NCBI RefSeq assembly: GCF_964204645.1
Contig: NC_134028.1
Span: 13,381,263 to 13,445,262, forward strand
Origin: Tubulanus polymorphus
Lineage: Eukaryota; Nemertea; Palaeonemertea; Tubulaniformes; Tubulanidae
DNA length: 64,000 nucleotides
Direction of reading: 5' to 3'
Positions 11,096-22,600 of the stretch are shown one piece after another (the first letter of the stretch is position 1; every line of letters starts with the position of its first letter). A program made the translations under genes and the position numbers. The notes below the pieces were generated by a model, which saw only the letters and a list, made by a program, of their open reading frames with translations, made no database searches and was not told where the DNA came from.

Positions 11096-14000
11096 AGCCA
11101 TTTAAGATGGCGGCTATGTAGATGGCGCCATAAAACGATTGACCGGACTGTCCTTGTATCTCGAAGTTGTTGTTATGTTATAGAATTTGTAAATAGTGTA
11201 AATTTATGTGACAGTTATCCAAATGTTAATAGAGATATCGTTGGCTCGCATGTAAATTCTCATACGGTAGATACATACCCTGATGTAAATAGTAACAATC
11301 ATGTACCTGATGTAACTCCTCACAATTTCATTTCTGATGTAAATAAGCGAAATATTAACACTCCTGATTTAAATAAGCAAAATGTAACTAGTACAGCAAA
11401 CGCAGCAAACATCAGTGAAATTCCTTGTATCAAATCATCATTAAAGTTTTCTACGCTGAATGTATGTGGCCTTATAGCTAAACTCGATATCCCAGAATTC
11501 TGTGAATTTATTAGCAATAATGACATCACATGTCTAACTGAAACTCACTTAGATGATTTAGACGGTAATTTAGGTTGTAGCTTGCCCGCCTCCCATATGG
11601 CGCACTTTAAAAATAGGAAAAAGTTTTCAAAAAAAGGATCAGGTGGCGTCGGTATCATATATAGGAAGTTCATGAAAAATAAAATAAAACCAATTTCGAC
11701 TGACTCTCAGTTTGTATCTTGGTATTTATTAGATAAAGATTTATTTAATCGCGACAAACATGTACTTTTAGGTGTAATTTATATTCCTCCAGAAAATAGT
11801 CGTTATTATTCAGAAATAGCTATCAGAGAAATTGAAATAGAGTTATTGCAATTGAAAGTTGAGTATGATTTCAATGTGTTAATTTCTGGTGACTTTAATG
11901 CTCACACCGCTTGTATGCCAGACTTTTTGGAACCTGATAATCAGATAATTCAAGATGATAACTTAGACCCTATTGTTGACTCATTGATTAATTTAGGCGT
12001 TCCCACTACTAGAAATAATCAGGACAAAAGAAAGAATAATACAGGCTATCAACTAGTAGATTTGTGTAAGAACCATTCACTAATTATCCTCAATGGCAGA
12101 TGTGGCAATGATCAGACAGGTAATTATACTTTTAGGAACACTAGTGTCATCGATTATTTTGTGTGTGATTTAGAACTGTTTGGTTATGTTGAGGACTTTG
12201 AAATAATGCCTTTTGACCCATTATTATCTGATGGACATAATCCTATTAATCTGTGCGTGTATACGAATTCTAGGGACACCATTGCTAGCGATAATGAAAG
12301 GGGTAATGAACACGCGAACTTTAAAACTTCAATTAGGTGGGTCAGTACTAGATCAAATCAATTTTTCCTGAATGTAGAATCAAGATTACGAGAAAATGAT
12401 TTAGATAAGTTACTGTTGGACGGGTTGCAAGATCTAGGAAATCAATCGCCAGATGACATTAATGGACTTACCGATAGATTTGTATCTTCTTTATTATCAA
12501 GTGCTGAGTGTAATTTGATGTACCATAGAAAAAGTAGGAAAAGTAATAACTGCAAAAAACCGGTCCGCAACAGATGGTTTGGCAGGGACTGTAGAGATGC
12601 ACAGAAGAAATATAATTATATGAAAAAAAGATATAGGGGTTGCCCTACCCTTTCCAATTTTGAATCTCTTAAGAACTCGTCTAAAAACTATAAAAAGGTC
12701 ATCCGAGAAAATAAGAAGAAACAAAAGGATGAATTTATTAAGGAATTGAGAGAATGCGAAATTAATAACCCAAAAAAGTATTGGTCGATGCTAAACTCTG
12801 CGAGCGGAACAAAAAATAATGAGGCTAATATAGATATTGATATTTTTCTTGAACATTTTATGAGATTAAATGATTTGAATAATGTTAACAATGAAACCGA
12901 TGACGGTGATGAGCCCCCAGACGTGGGTGACCATCCTGTCTATGAAAATTATATTTTGAACAGTGATATAACCAGTGATGAGGTAATTAAGGCTATCTCT
13001 TTACTCAAAAACAATAAGGCCCCAGGCATTGATGGAATCACGAATGAGCTGTTGGGAGTTAGTCAGTATCCGTTTTTAGTTGATATATTACAAAAATTAT
13101 TCAATTTAGTTCTTAAAACAGGATATGTTCCAGAGATGTGGTCTATAGGCGTCATCAAACCCATTTTCAAAAAGAATGGCGATCCCTCTAATCCTGATAA
13201 TTATAGAGGTATTACCTTAGTTAGCTGTCTTGGTAAATTATTTACAAGTATCCTAAATCAAAGATTGTCAACATTTCTAGATACGAATCACATTATAAGT
13301 GAAGCCCAGGCTGGCTTTAGATCGAAATATTCCACCATTGATCATATTTACACGCTTAAAACAATCGTAGAGCTGTATCTTTGTCAGGGAAGAAGACTTT
13401 TTTGCGTCTTTGTTGATTTTAAGAAAGCTTTCGACTCGATTTGTAGGGTAAAGTTATGGCGAAAATTAATTGCTAACAATGTTAATGGAAACTTTTTCAA
13501 TGTGGTCAAAAATATGTATAACTCCATAAAATCATGTGTTGAATTAAATGGTTGCACGTCACAATACTTTGCAGCTGATAGAGGCTTAAGACAAGGCGAA
13601 AATCTCTCACCTATCCTCTTTTCGTTATTCTTAAACGACATTGAAGAATTTTTCATTGATCGTGGAATACCGACTTTGTCATTTATAGAAAAACTAAATT
13701 TGAATCGTGATCAGGATATTGATACTTTACTGAATTTATTCATAATACTATACGCAGATGATACAGTTATTCTTGCTGAGGATGAGAAATCTCTTCAGCT
13801 ACACTTAGATACCTTATTTGAATATTGCGCGGCTAATGGTCTCACTGTTAACTCAGAGAAAACTAAAGTACTAGTATTTGCGCGAAGTAAATCCCGGATA
13901 AAAACGATTTCGAAATTTATGTTTGGTGATCAAGAGTCAGAGGTAGTTGAAGATTATGTTTATCTCGGAGTAAAATTCAATTGGAATGGTAACTTTGCTA

Positions 14001-14908
14001 AGGCAAAAAAGTATCTTTACGGTAAAGCTATCAGAGCTATGTTTTCGATCGTTCAAAAAGGCAGACGTTTGAAATTGCCCATAGATGTTATGTTTAAATT
14101 ATTTGATACGTGTGTTGCTCCAATAGCCATGTATGGGTGTGAGATCTGGGGATATGAAAATCTTGATTTATTAGAAAATATTCATTGCTTCTTCTGTAAA
14201 ATCTTAATGAAAGTGACGAAATATTCTCGCAACTTACAAGTTTTATCAGAGCTAGGACGTTACCCTTTGAATATAGATGTTAGACGCAGGATGATTAACT
14301 TTTGGGTGAAAACAGTATCTGGAAAGCAAACCAAATTCAATTCAATACTCTATAAAATATCTTTCAATTTATTTTTAAGGGATAAATTTAAGAGCCCTTG
14401 GTTATCATATATAAAGAAAACGTTTGATGACTGTGGTTTGTCCTGCATTTGGACGCAGCAATTCATGACTATCAGTAAATCTTTTTCAAAACGAATAAAA
14501 CAGATACTCCGTGACCAGCACCTTCAAGAAACTGTATCTGCCATAAATACTTATCCGATATACACTAACTTTAGGCAATATAAAAATGATATTAGGTTAG
14601 AGAAGTATATAATAGAACTTGGTGATGACTTAGGAACTAGTTTATTTGAATTTGGGGTCGGGTCCTATATTTTACCTGTGAACAAATTTTCAAACCTTCA
14701 TTTAGACAGAGCCGATAGAATATGCCCCACTTGTAATACTTTAGGTGACGAATCCCATTTTCTGTTTGACTGTACCTTACTTAACGAACAACGCAAAAAC
14801 TTTTTGAATTTGAATACCTTTAATACCCTTGATATTCTGAAAAACCCAACGGTCAACTTAGCTAAATTCATTAAGACCGGCTTAGATGTATATAGATCCC
14901 TCCAATAG
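11096..14908 (+). CDS. Non-LTR retrotransposon ORF2: AP endonuclease, reverse transcriptase, zinc knuckle
   Basis: One frame is open from the codon after TAG 11093-11095 to TAG 14906-14908. The AP-like endonuclease starts near 11440 (LNVCGL, then CLTETH) and includes LISGDFNAH near 11880 and LSDGHNPI near 12230. Reverse transcriptase follows from about 12960 (NNKAPGIDGI), with FVDFKKAFDS near 13410, RQGENLSPILF near 13590 and the catalytic YADD at about 13753. A C-terminal CPTC-x8-HFLFDC finger lies near 14730-14775. The domain order is that of CR1/L2/RTE-like LINEs; the clade is not resolved. No in-frame ATG precedes 11597, which lies inside the endonuclease, so the true N-terminus is missing, non-AUG or 5'-truncated. 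Otherwise unbroken over 3.8 kb, so a young copy. Confidence 0.9.
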   Translation, partial: SHLRWRLCRWRHKTIDRTVLVSRSCCYVIEFVNSVNLCDSYPNVNRDIVGSHVNSHTVDTYPDVNSNNHVPDVTPHNFISDVNKRNINTPDLNKQNVTSTANAANISEIPCIKSSLKFSTLNVCGLIAKLDIPEFCEFISNNDITCLTETHLDDLDGNLGCSLPASHMAHFKNRKKFSKKGSGGVGIIYRKFMKNKIKPISTDSQFVSWYLLDKDLFNRDKHVLLGVIYIPPENSRYYSEIAIREIEIELLQLKVEYDFNVLISGDFNAHTACMPDFLEPDNQIIQDDNLDPIVDSLINLGVPTTRNNQDKRKNNTGYQLVDLCKNHSLIILNGRCGNDQTGNYTFRNTSVIDYFVCDLELFGYVEDFEIMPFDPLLSDGHNPINLCVYTNSRDTIASDNERGNEHANFKTSIRWVSTRSNQFFLNVESRLRENDLDKLLLDGLQDLGNQSPDDINGLTDRFVSSLLSSAECNLMYHRKSRKSNNCKKPVRNRWFGRDCRDAQKKYNYMKKRYRGCPTLSNFESLKNSSKNYKKVIRENKKKQKDEFIKELRECEINNPKKYWSMLNSASGTKNNEANIDIDIFLEHFMRLNDLNNVNNETDDGDEPPDVGDHPVYENYILNSDITSDEVIKAISLLKNNKAPGIDGITNELLGVSQYPFLVDILQKLFNLVLKTGYVPEMWSIGVIKPIFKKNGDPSNPDNYRGITLVSCLGKLFTSILNQRLSTFLDTNHIISEAQAGFRSKYSTIDHIYTLKTIVELYLCQGRRLFCVFVDFKKAFDSICRVKLWRKLIANNVNGNFFNVVKNMYNSIKSCVELNGCTSQYFAADRGLRQGENLSPILFSLFLNDIEEFFIDRGIPTLSFIEKLNLNRDQDIDTLLNLFIILYADDTVILAEDEKSLQLHLDTLFEYCAANGLTVNSEKTKVLVFARSKSRIKTISKFMFGDQESEVVEDYVYLGVKFNWNGNFAKAKKYLYGKAIRAMFSIVQKGRRLKLPIDVMFKLFDTCVAPIAMYGCEIWGYENLDLLENIHCFFCKILMKVTKYSRNLQVLSELGRYPLNIDVRRRMINFWVKTVSGKQTKFNSILYKISFNLFLRDKFKSPWLSYIKKTFDDCGLSCIWTQQFMTISKSFSKRIKQILRDQHLQETVSAINTYPIYTNFRQYKNDIRLEKYIIELGDDLGTSLFEFGVGSYILPVNKFSNLHLDRADRICPTCNTLGDESHFLFDCTLLNEQRKNFLNLNTFNTLDILKNPTVNLAKFIKTGLDVYRSLQ

Positions 14909-15120
14909 TATATATAGTATTGTAAATAGTTGATGTATATAATAGTGTATATAGTATTGTAAATAGTTGATGTATATATATATTTCGTTACGTTTTCATT
15001 CTCTAAATTTTAATCACTTTAGTGTTGTTTTGTAAATATTTGTATATACATGTGTAATAGTTTTCCTCCATATACCATGGAAATGGTTGGAGTGTAAATA
15101 AATCGTAATCGTAATCGGTA
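14909..15120 (+). repeat. LINE 3' UTR with internal duplication and short tandem tail
   Basis: A segment running tatatagtattgtaaatag then ttgatgtata is present twice (14911-14975). The 3' end is a short run of aatcgt units (about 15098-15118) instead of poly(A), preceded by AATAAA-like sequence. Microsatellite-like tails are known for CR1- and RTE-type elements. Beyond it the sequence changes character. Confidence 0.7.
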
Positions 15121-16211
15121 CCTACGGCGCTTTTACGAAATTGAATCCGATTCGGTGTTAACGCGAATTTATCTTGTTAAATCAGATTTGATTTTCCTTA
15201 CTATAATTTGCTTGTCACGTGTAATCTAATCAAATAAGAGGCGAATTTATCACGTCAAATTAAATTTGATTTTAAGCAAAATCGTTTTTATCTTGTCATA
15301 ATCAAATTAGATTTGGTCTAATTTTTTAATTTTACACGGCATCAAACAATTCAAAAATCGATTTGTCAAATCATCAAATCACCCCCGGAGGTGATTTGAT
15401 ACGATTTGAAGATGGTCGGCTCACAATTTGTTTTTCGAAAAACTGCATTATGGGTTTTCCGGTTTGCTCGGCTACCCTGGCGGGGTACATTATGAATTTT
15501 CCGGTTTGCTCGGCTACCCGTACTGGCGGGTAGTCTAGAGAGGCCAATGAAAACTCCGGTTTGCTGAACCACCCCTCTTTGCGGGGATGCGGTATGGTGT
15601 TTGATGTGACAGTTTCAAGTGGTTAATGGCTGTTTCAAGTGCTTACAACGATGCTGATTACTTTGTGGTACATGGTGGTTTAAAAAAGATTTCATAATAA
15701 TACGCTCACCGCGTGGGCTTCGTAGAAAGACCACTACCTGTGAACTTCCCAAATTTTAATTGTCCTGTCCGATTTGGTTTCATCCAATTGAGAGACTGCC
15801 TTTTCCAGTTAGGGCATTTTTGGATCACGTCACTCCAGGAAATGACTTAACGCTTTTGGGCCCCTTCGTCGGTTCCACATGTTTCATTTGAGCTATAGAC
15901 CACAATGGTGACACCATGATGGTCAGTAACTGACCAATTGAGATATCCCCGAGTCTGAACACTTGACTTCGAATTTCGGAAATTTATCATGTAATGTTTG
16001 TTTTCAAACTACTAAGGAATCATCATTGCAAATTCATCACTGACTATCACTGACCACCAATGACCAATTCAAACTTCTCGAATATGAAAACGATATACCG
16101 CGTTATGGTGTCAAACTAGAAAGGATTCGCCATTGAAAATTCATAAATTGATCATCACTGACCACCACTGACCAATTGAAACTTCTTTAAAGAACGATAT
16201 ACCGGTACCGC
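15120..16211. repeat. Host repeat interrupted by the Gypsy element (left part)
   Basis: 15150-15380 is rich in atttgatt/aatcaaat inverted words. 15440-15600 has three related segments built on TCCGGTTTGCTCGGCTACCC with small hairpins. 15535-16211 has a close relative in the loop of the palindrome at 46023-46349, including tctagagaggccaatga and aaactagaaaggattcgcca. The copy there lacks the Gypsy insertion and so shows the empty site. No gene seen. Confidence 0.65.
16208..16211. other. Target site duplication CCGC (left) of the Gypsy element
   Basis: CCGC here and at 40872-40875 flank the LTR element exactly. The related uninterrupted repeat near 46288 reads taccgcattt, one copy, as expected for an empty site. 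Confidence 0.8.
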
Positions 16212-16403
16212 TGTAACGAGGTCCTATTCTGCCTGTTCCACAGTAGAAGTTTCCTCCAAATATCGACTCTGAGAGCCCAAAAACCAGTAAAAAGGCGGAC
16301 AAAAGATATTAACACAATCACCTATTGTTCTGTATTTTCGAGAGAGAGGGCAGCACCCTCCAGTTACAACATAGAAAACGACTGATGGACATATTCCATC
16401 ACA
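16212..16403 (-). repeat. 3' LTR of Ty3/Gypsy element
   Basis: 192 bp, reading TGTGATGG to CGTTACA on the minus strand. It is almost identical to 40684-40871. Differences are confined to the stretch gaggtcct versus gattct near one end and an extra CT at about 16267. The near identity means the insertion is recent. Confidence 0.9.
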
Positions 16404-16420
16404 CCACCCCCCTTCAACTT
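16404..16420 (-). promoter_or_regulatory. Polypurine tract of the Gypsy element
   Basis: On the minus strand GAAGGGGGGTGG abuts the 3' LTR. It would prime plus-strand DNA synthesis. Confidence 0.75.
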
Positions 16421-17211
16421 GTTCAAACTCCTATTTGAACAGGAATATATAGTCAAAATATCTACACAAATTAAATTATAGTCCTTATTATAGTATATTA
16501 AGCTCCAAACTTCTCGGCTCTGGATACAGTAGACATCTAACACGGCGTAGTCGTTGTTTCGCATTAGGGTTGCATCTCAGTGATGATAATACATGCAGCT
16601 TTCGATCTCCACTAATGGTTTGTGGTTTGTTTTCGGGGCGCACCTAAGCGTAGTATCTTACCAAAAAATATCTATACCATCAAAAGGTAGATACGGCCAA
16701 TGGACACTGCACTTGGCTTGCCCCTCTGCCACTGTTCCTCGTCCTGGGGAGCTGAAAAATACAATCAAAAGAAAACGGAAAGAAACTGTTCGCAATGGGG
16801 TGTGCTACATCTGGGGGTCACGTGTGGTAGTATTTGGACTGAATGGCTTTTTGTCACTATCATTACAAAGAATAAGCGACTCCAGGTGAACCATCGTTAG
16901 GTACCGAAGGAAACACATTCAGACGCGATCTACCACACGGATTATTTCCCGACAGACATAGTGCATGGCCGACTTTTTGTAGTGGATCCCCACAATCGAG
17001 ACCTGCCGTTTAAGGGTCTGTGTCGCCTCGTGGATAACTGGTCTAACTCGATACAGTCCATGCTAGAAACGATAAATAGTTCAAAACATGAGTTGGCTGC
17101 AACGACAAGACTAAATGGCGGAGATTCCGTTCATTCAGATACCACCCGAATCATGCAAGGTGGGTGGTCCCAAGCATACCATCAGGAGGTGCAAGAGGTC
17201 TGAAATCCTAG
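16421..17211 (-). other. Gypsy 3' non-coding region
   Basis: About 0.8 kb between the integrase stop and the polypurine tract. Plus-strand open frames of up to 98 codons exist but resemble nothing I know. No envelope-like frame with signal or membrane segments is present on the element's own strand. Confidence 0.5.
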
Positions 17212-19260
17212 TCACCACCAGTTACAAATGATAATAAACTGTCTACTAAAACTAAGTAAATATATATATAGGGTTATATACAAGGGTATCTCTGAGGCCC
17301 TATTTTGGTTGGCTAGCGAATCATCGTTGTTGACTGTACATGAGTTTACGAATCGACTAGGGCGCCTGATCCCTACTCTGGGCCTGAGTCTTCTGTGCCC
17401 CTCAGTGTCTGTAATGTTCAAAGGGCCAGGCTTGGAGCGGTTTTGAGTAGGAGGCTCGCGATGGTTTTGGGTAGGGTTTGTTACAAGAGGTTCTTGAATA
17501 ACCGCCGTTGTCTCGGGGTGTGACCGTGTCCAGACACAGTCTTCATCTTCCTCCCCCTCGTCGTCATTGAGGGTTGGTTGCTCCTCGGGATCGGTCGTTT
17601 TAACCGGTTCCTGTCTAGGTTTTTTATGACCTATGGTCACGGTCTCACTAGACAGGAAGCACGGTTTCATATCATTGAAGTGCACAACCCGCTTTCTCTT
17701 CACCGCCCTCGGATCGGCGCCTGGTTCCAGGACAACCCTGTAATTCACCTCCGATAGTCTCTCGGTCATGACGTAAGGCCCTTTCCATTTCCGGTGGAAC
17801 TTAGATGCCTCGTCCTTTTTCAAGAAATGGCTCATCAGCCACACGCGATCCCCGACCTTGTAACCCCCGCGTTTTGCGAAACGGTCATAGTCCATTTTCT
17901 GACGCCTTTGTGCCATCACTAGTCGATCACGAACAATGTTGTTTGACTTAGTGAGGCGGTCAGAGAGGTCCATGCCATACTTAGTCCGTGGTTGGTGGTC
18001 CTCGGGCAAGCCTACGCTGATGTCGATCGGTAGTGACATTTCCTCGGCGTACATCAAGTAGAACGGCGTTTCAAGAGTGGAGTGCTGGACGCTTGAACGA
18101 AATGCCATCAAACACGCAGGTAGTTCCTCGTCCCAGTTTGTTCCACACTCATTGACGGCTGTAGTCAGCATGGCCTTCAGGGACTTATTGAAATTTTCCA
18201 CCTGCCCATTGCCCATAGGATGGTAGGCGGTGGTTCTGGTCTTTTCAATAGCCAAGATCCTACACATCTTCATGAAAACCTTCGACTCGAAGTTCGCGCC
18301 TTTGTCCGAGTGGATGGATTCAGGGCAGCCATAACGGGTGACCCACTCGTTCACAAGGGCACGTGCCACCACGGAGGCCTTTTCCGTGCGGATTGGCCAT
18401 GCTTCGGGCCACTTAGTGAATGCATCTTGAGCCACTAGAATGTAGACGTTGCCGCGGCGGGTTCTCGGTAATGGGCCCACGATGTCTATATGTACACGCT
18501 GGAAGCGTCGCCCTACCGGTGTAGACATCAATGGGGCTTTTGGTAGTTTGGACGGGGACTTGCACTCTTGGCAAGTTTTGCAGCCCCGAACAAAATCCCT
18601 GACCCTAGCTGAGAGGCCTAATACCCAGAATCTTTCCCTAATTTTGCACTCTGTCTTTTTGGTACCAAGATGTTTCCCCGCAAATCCCTGATGTATGACT
18701 TCTATGGTTCCATCAGTCAGTGAAATGGGTAGTACCACTCGGTGTCTCGTTGAGGTAGCCCCCGGAAGTGGTTTAAGTGCAAGAATGCCATCTAAAAGCT
18801 CTAGACGCTCAACCAGACTATAGAGGCTCCTCGCTGTTCTACCACACCGTTGTAGCCGTTTCTTGTCCTTGACCCCATCTCTGGCCAAGAACTCCCTAAT
18901 TTCTGATATTTCGGGGTCATTTACTTGCGCCTCGATTATTTTGTTCCTGGACAAGCCAGTGGAGTGCGCTGTCAAATCGCCCTGATGTTTTGCAGTCACC
19001 TGGTATATAGATAGGGATGCGAGACAGGGCGTCTGCGTTCAAATGTTTGCTTCCAGCTCGATGTTCGATCACGAAATCATATTCCGACAGGCGTTCAAGC
19101 CACCGAGCCACTTGGCCCTCAGGGTTTTTGAAGGTTTGTAGCCACTTGAGTGCTGCGTGGTCTGTGCGAACTTTGAATTTCCTGCCTAGTAAATGGTGGC
19201 GGAAGTGATCAATCATGTCAACCAACGCCAACATTTCGCGCCTGGTGGCACAATAGTTCT
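17212..19260 (-). pseudogene. Gypsy pol, 3' part: RNase H end and integrase
   Basis: Reading leftward from 19260: ENYCATRREMLALV, then VRTDHAALKWLQ (RNase H), then a change of frame near 18980-19020. A 595-codon frame follows with the HHCC zinc region (HQGFAGKHLG, then CKTCQECK near 18570), the integrase core Asp/Asp/Glu (HIDIVG near 18495, HSDKGANF near 18305, NGQVENFN near 18195), and a GPY-like segment (KWKGPYVMTERLSEVNYRV near 17790). The C-terminus is acidic and proline-rich. It joins the pol start at 37024-39276 across Maverick E1. The frame change is one lesion; the missing RNase H middle is another. Confidence 0.85.
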
Positions 19261-19261
19261 C

Positions 19262-19529
19262 AGTAATAGGGATAATGGGCTTTCAAGCCAAAGGTCGAAC
19301 GGTCGAGCTCGTAAAAAATGAAAAAACATAAAAATAATAACAATTTCTACTTGAATTACTCGCAAAACTCATAAAAATGAAAAATAAATTCTCACACGCT
19401 CGAATTTATTTTTCATTTTATGAGTTTCACTCCTAATTCAAGTAGAAATTGTAATTATTTTTATGTTTTTTCATTTTTACTCACCCGCCCGTTCGACCTT
19501 TAGCTTGAAAGCCCATTATCCCTATTACT
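19262..19529. repeat. E1 left terminus: foldback palindrome
   Basis: The stretch starting agtaatagggataatgggct at 19262 recurs inverted at 19480-19529, and the intervening arms (taaaaatgaaaaaacataaa, and tttctacttgaatta) are also complementary. The whole end can fold into one ~130-bp stem. The outermost bases AG...CT fit Maverick ends. Confidence 0.85.
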
Positions 19530-19580
19530 CTTAACATATTCATATATATATGAATAACATTTAAATCATTGAACTTCTAA

Positions 19581-19611
19581 AATCAATTTTAATAAAAAAT
19601 ATAGTATTAAA
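19581..19611 (+). promoter_or_regulatory. Class A promoter-like motif before E1 polymerase
   Basis: AATCAATTTTAATAAAAAAT is followed by tattaaaATGG. The same block precedes E2 polymerase (47531-47562) and E2's next gene (51591-51619), and in variant form 23651-23676 and 30352-30378. It differs from the TAAATG type seen before the other genes. Confidence 0.5.
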
Positions 19612-22600
19612 ATGGAAGCAAATAAATACTACTGCCCAACATGTAATATCGATATAGATAAATCCCAAAAAGCAAGACACAATAAAACTAGAACACATTT
19701 AGAGAATAAATTGAAACTAGAGTATAAAGATGATATATTAGAAACTAAATTAGATGAATTAAAGAATGAAAAAGAAACATACAAATGTGATACATGTAAT
19801 CAATCATTCAGTGATAAAAGATATTATAAAGAACATTTAAAATCTATAAGTCATATTAGAAATAAGAATAATGATATTTTAGGTGAAGATTATTTTGATA
19901 ATGATAACGATAAGAAACAGAAGACAATTAAAAGAATAAAAAATAAATTAAACAATAAAAGACCATACATGGAAGATGTAAGAAATTATATTAATTCATT
20001 AGATAATAAAAAAGATATAGAGATAACCGAAGCATTTAAAAGTGATATTGGTCCAGCAGCTATCGAGTTTAAATTTCATAAAGGTAAAACAATAGAAGAA
20101 AATAAAAAACATTTAGAAAATATGAAAGAAATGATAAAAATAATTACAAACGTAGAATATCCAAAAATTAGTATATCAGTTAAAGTAAAGTTTATAAAAT
20201 CTGAAGATAAACCAATATATAATATAAATTCTCATTCACAACATATTATATCTAAACAACATATAAATGATAAATTAAATAAATGTTATAATGAAATAAA
20301 AACTAAAATAGAAGAGAAATATTTTGAAGGATCTGGTTTAATATTTGATGAGATAATATTTATAACTTTACATGTTTATAACACAAAATATAATAAGTTA
20401 ACTAAATCAAAACCAATTGATGAAAATAATTTATCATATTATAAAGAACCAGATATTGAAGCATCGAGTTATATTAAACTACCATTTAAAACTAATGCTG
20501 TAATAAATGTACAAAATGAAGATGATAAATGTTTTCTATGGACAATTATAAGTTGCTTACACCCAGTTGAAGATTATAAACAACATAGTTTTAGATTAAC
20601 TCATTATAAACAATTTGAAAATAATTATAAGATAGATAAGTATCCTGTTAGAATTAAAAATATTCCAAAAATAGAAAGAGATAATAATCTAAAAATAAAT
20701 GTATTTGATTTAATCAAATTACCAAATACAAAAGGAAATAATATTAAACATTATACATTAGAACCTTTATACCTATCAAAAGATTATGATTCAAATGATG
20801 TTATAGATATACTATATTATGAGAATCATTATATGTGGAATTAACAAATAGATTTATTTTTTAGAACAGAAAATGATCACCATAAAATATATCTTTGTAG
20901 AAAATGTTTACATAGATTCAGTAATGAAAGTACATTATTAAATCATAAACAACTATGTGATAATCATGATTATTGTAAATTAGTTTTACCAAATGAAAAA
21001 GATAAAATATTAGAATTCAAAAAATATGATTACAAAAATAAAGTACCATTTGTAATATATGGAGATTTTGAATCATTAAATAAAGAACTAACTGATCAAG
21101 ATAGAAAAGATATATATTATAAAAGAAAGAAATTAAATTCTAATGAAAATGATATAATTGATTATTCAGATCCTATAATAACAAATACTATTAAAAAGAT
21201 CTATCAAAGTGCTGCAGCTTTCGGGTTATATATTAAATCTAATTATCCAGAACTAATTGAAAGTGAATATTATAATTACAGAAATGAAAATGTTATCAAT
21301 TATTTTTGTGACTTATTAATTGAATATGAAATAAGATTTAGTAAATTATTGAATACAAATAAAGAAATAATTATGACAGAAGAAGATAAAGAAGAATTTG
21401 AGTTTGCAGATAAATGTTATTATTGTGAAAAGATATTTAATTATAAAGATAAAAAAGTAAGAGACCATGATCATTTGAATGGAAAGTTTAGAGGCGCTGC
21501 ACATGAGAATTGTAACTTACAAGCTAAGAAAATTAACTTTGTACCAGTTATATTTCATAATCTATCAGGATATGATGCGCATTTATTCATCAAACAGTTA
21601 TGTCATAAAATAGAAGAAATCAATAATGAAATAGAAATATTAAATTCAAATAGATCAAAAGATAAAATACCAACTTATAAATTTAGAATGTTAGCTAAAA
21701 CATCCGAGAATTATATATCTTTCCAATTTGGATGCCTAAGATTTATAGATTCATATAGATTTTTAAGTAGTTCATTAGATAACTTATCGAAATCATTAGT
21801 TGATGATGAATTAAAAATATTAAAACAACACTATCCAAATAATGATGATTTTAAATTAATGAGATATAAAGGAGCAATTCCTTATTCATTTTATAAAACA
21901 CATAATGATTTTAACATAACTGAATTATTAAAAGAACAATTTTATGATGAATTAAAAAATGAATATGTTAAAGATGAAGTCTATGATAGAACATTGAATA
22001 TTTGGAATCATTTCAAAATAGAAAATCATGGGCAATTAGTAGATTTATATTTAAAATCAGATGTATTATTATTAACTGATATATTCGAAAGGTTTAGAGA
22101 TGTAAACCTAAAATATTTCAATATTGATCCTTGTCATTGTTATTCATCACCAGGATTAACATGGGATTGTGGATTAAAATTTACAGATATAAAAATGGAT
22201 TTGTTAACAAATATAGATCAATTACTATTATTTGAAAAATCTATAAGAGGAGGTGTTTCAGGTGTATTGGGTGATAGATATTTCAATGTAAATGATAATC
22301 CTGGATATAAATTATTATACATAGATGCAAATAATCTTTATGGTTGGCAATGATGGAACCACAACCTTATGGGATGTTTGAAATAACTGAAGTTTTACAA
22401 ATTGATAAATTTGATTGGAAGAAAAGAATTCTAGATATTGCAGATGATTCAGATACTGGGTACTTCTTTGTTGTAGACTTGGAATATCCTGAACGTATTA
22501 AATTCAAATCTAGAAATCTAGCATATTGTCCCGAACATAAAACTGTTAAACATGAAGAATTATCAAATTATCAAAAAAGAATTAAACCCGATAATCATAT

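Larger units (their letters stand above)
19262..19700 (+). repeat. E1 left terminal inverted repeat
   Basis: 439 bp matched, inverted, by 36626-37020. It includes the foldback, the polymerase promoter region and the first ~29 codons of polymerase, so the right end carries a second, headless start of that gene. Confidence 0.85.

Noticed and set aside
16364-17203. Possible envelope or third frame at the Gypsy 3' end
   Set aside because: Element-strand frames are short; the longer ones are antisense and lack signal peptide or membrane pattern.
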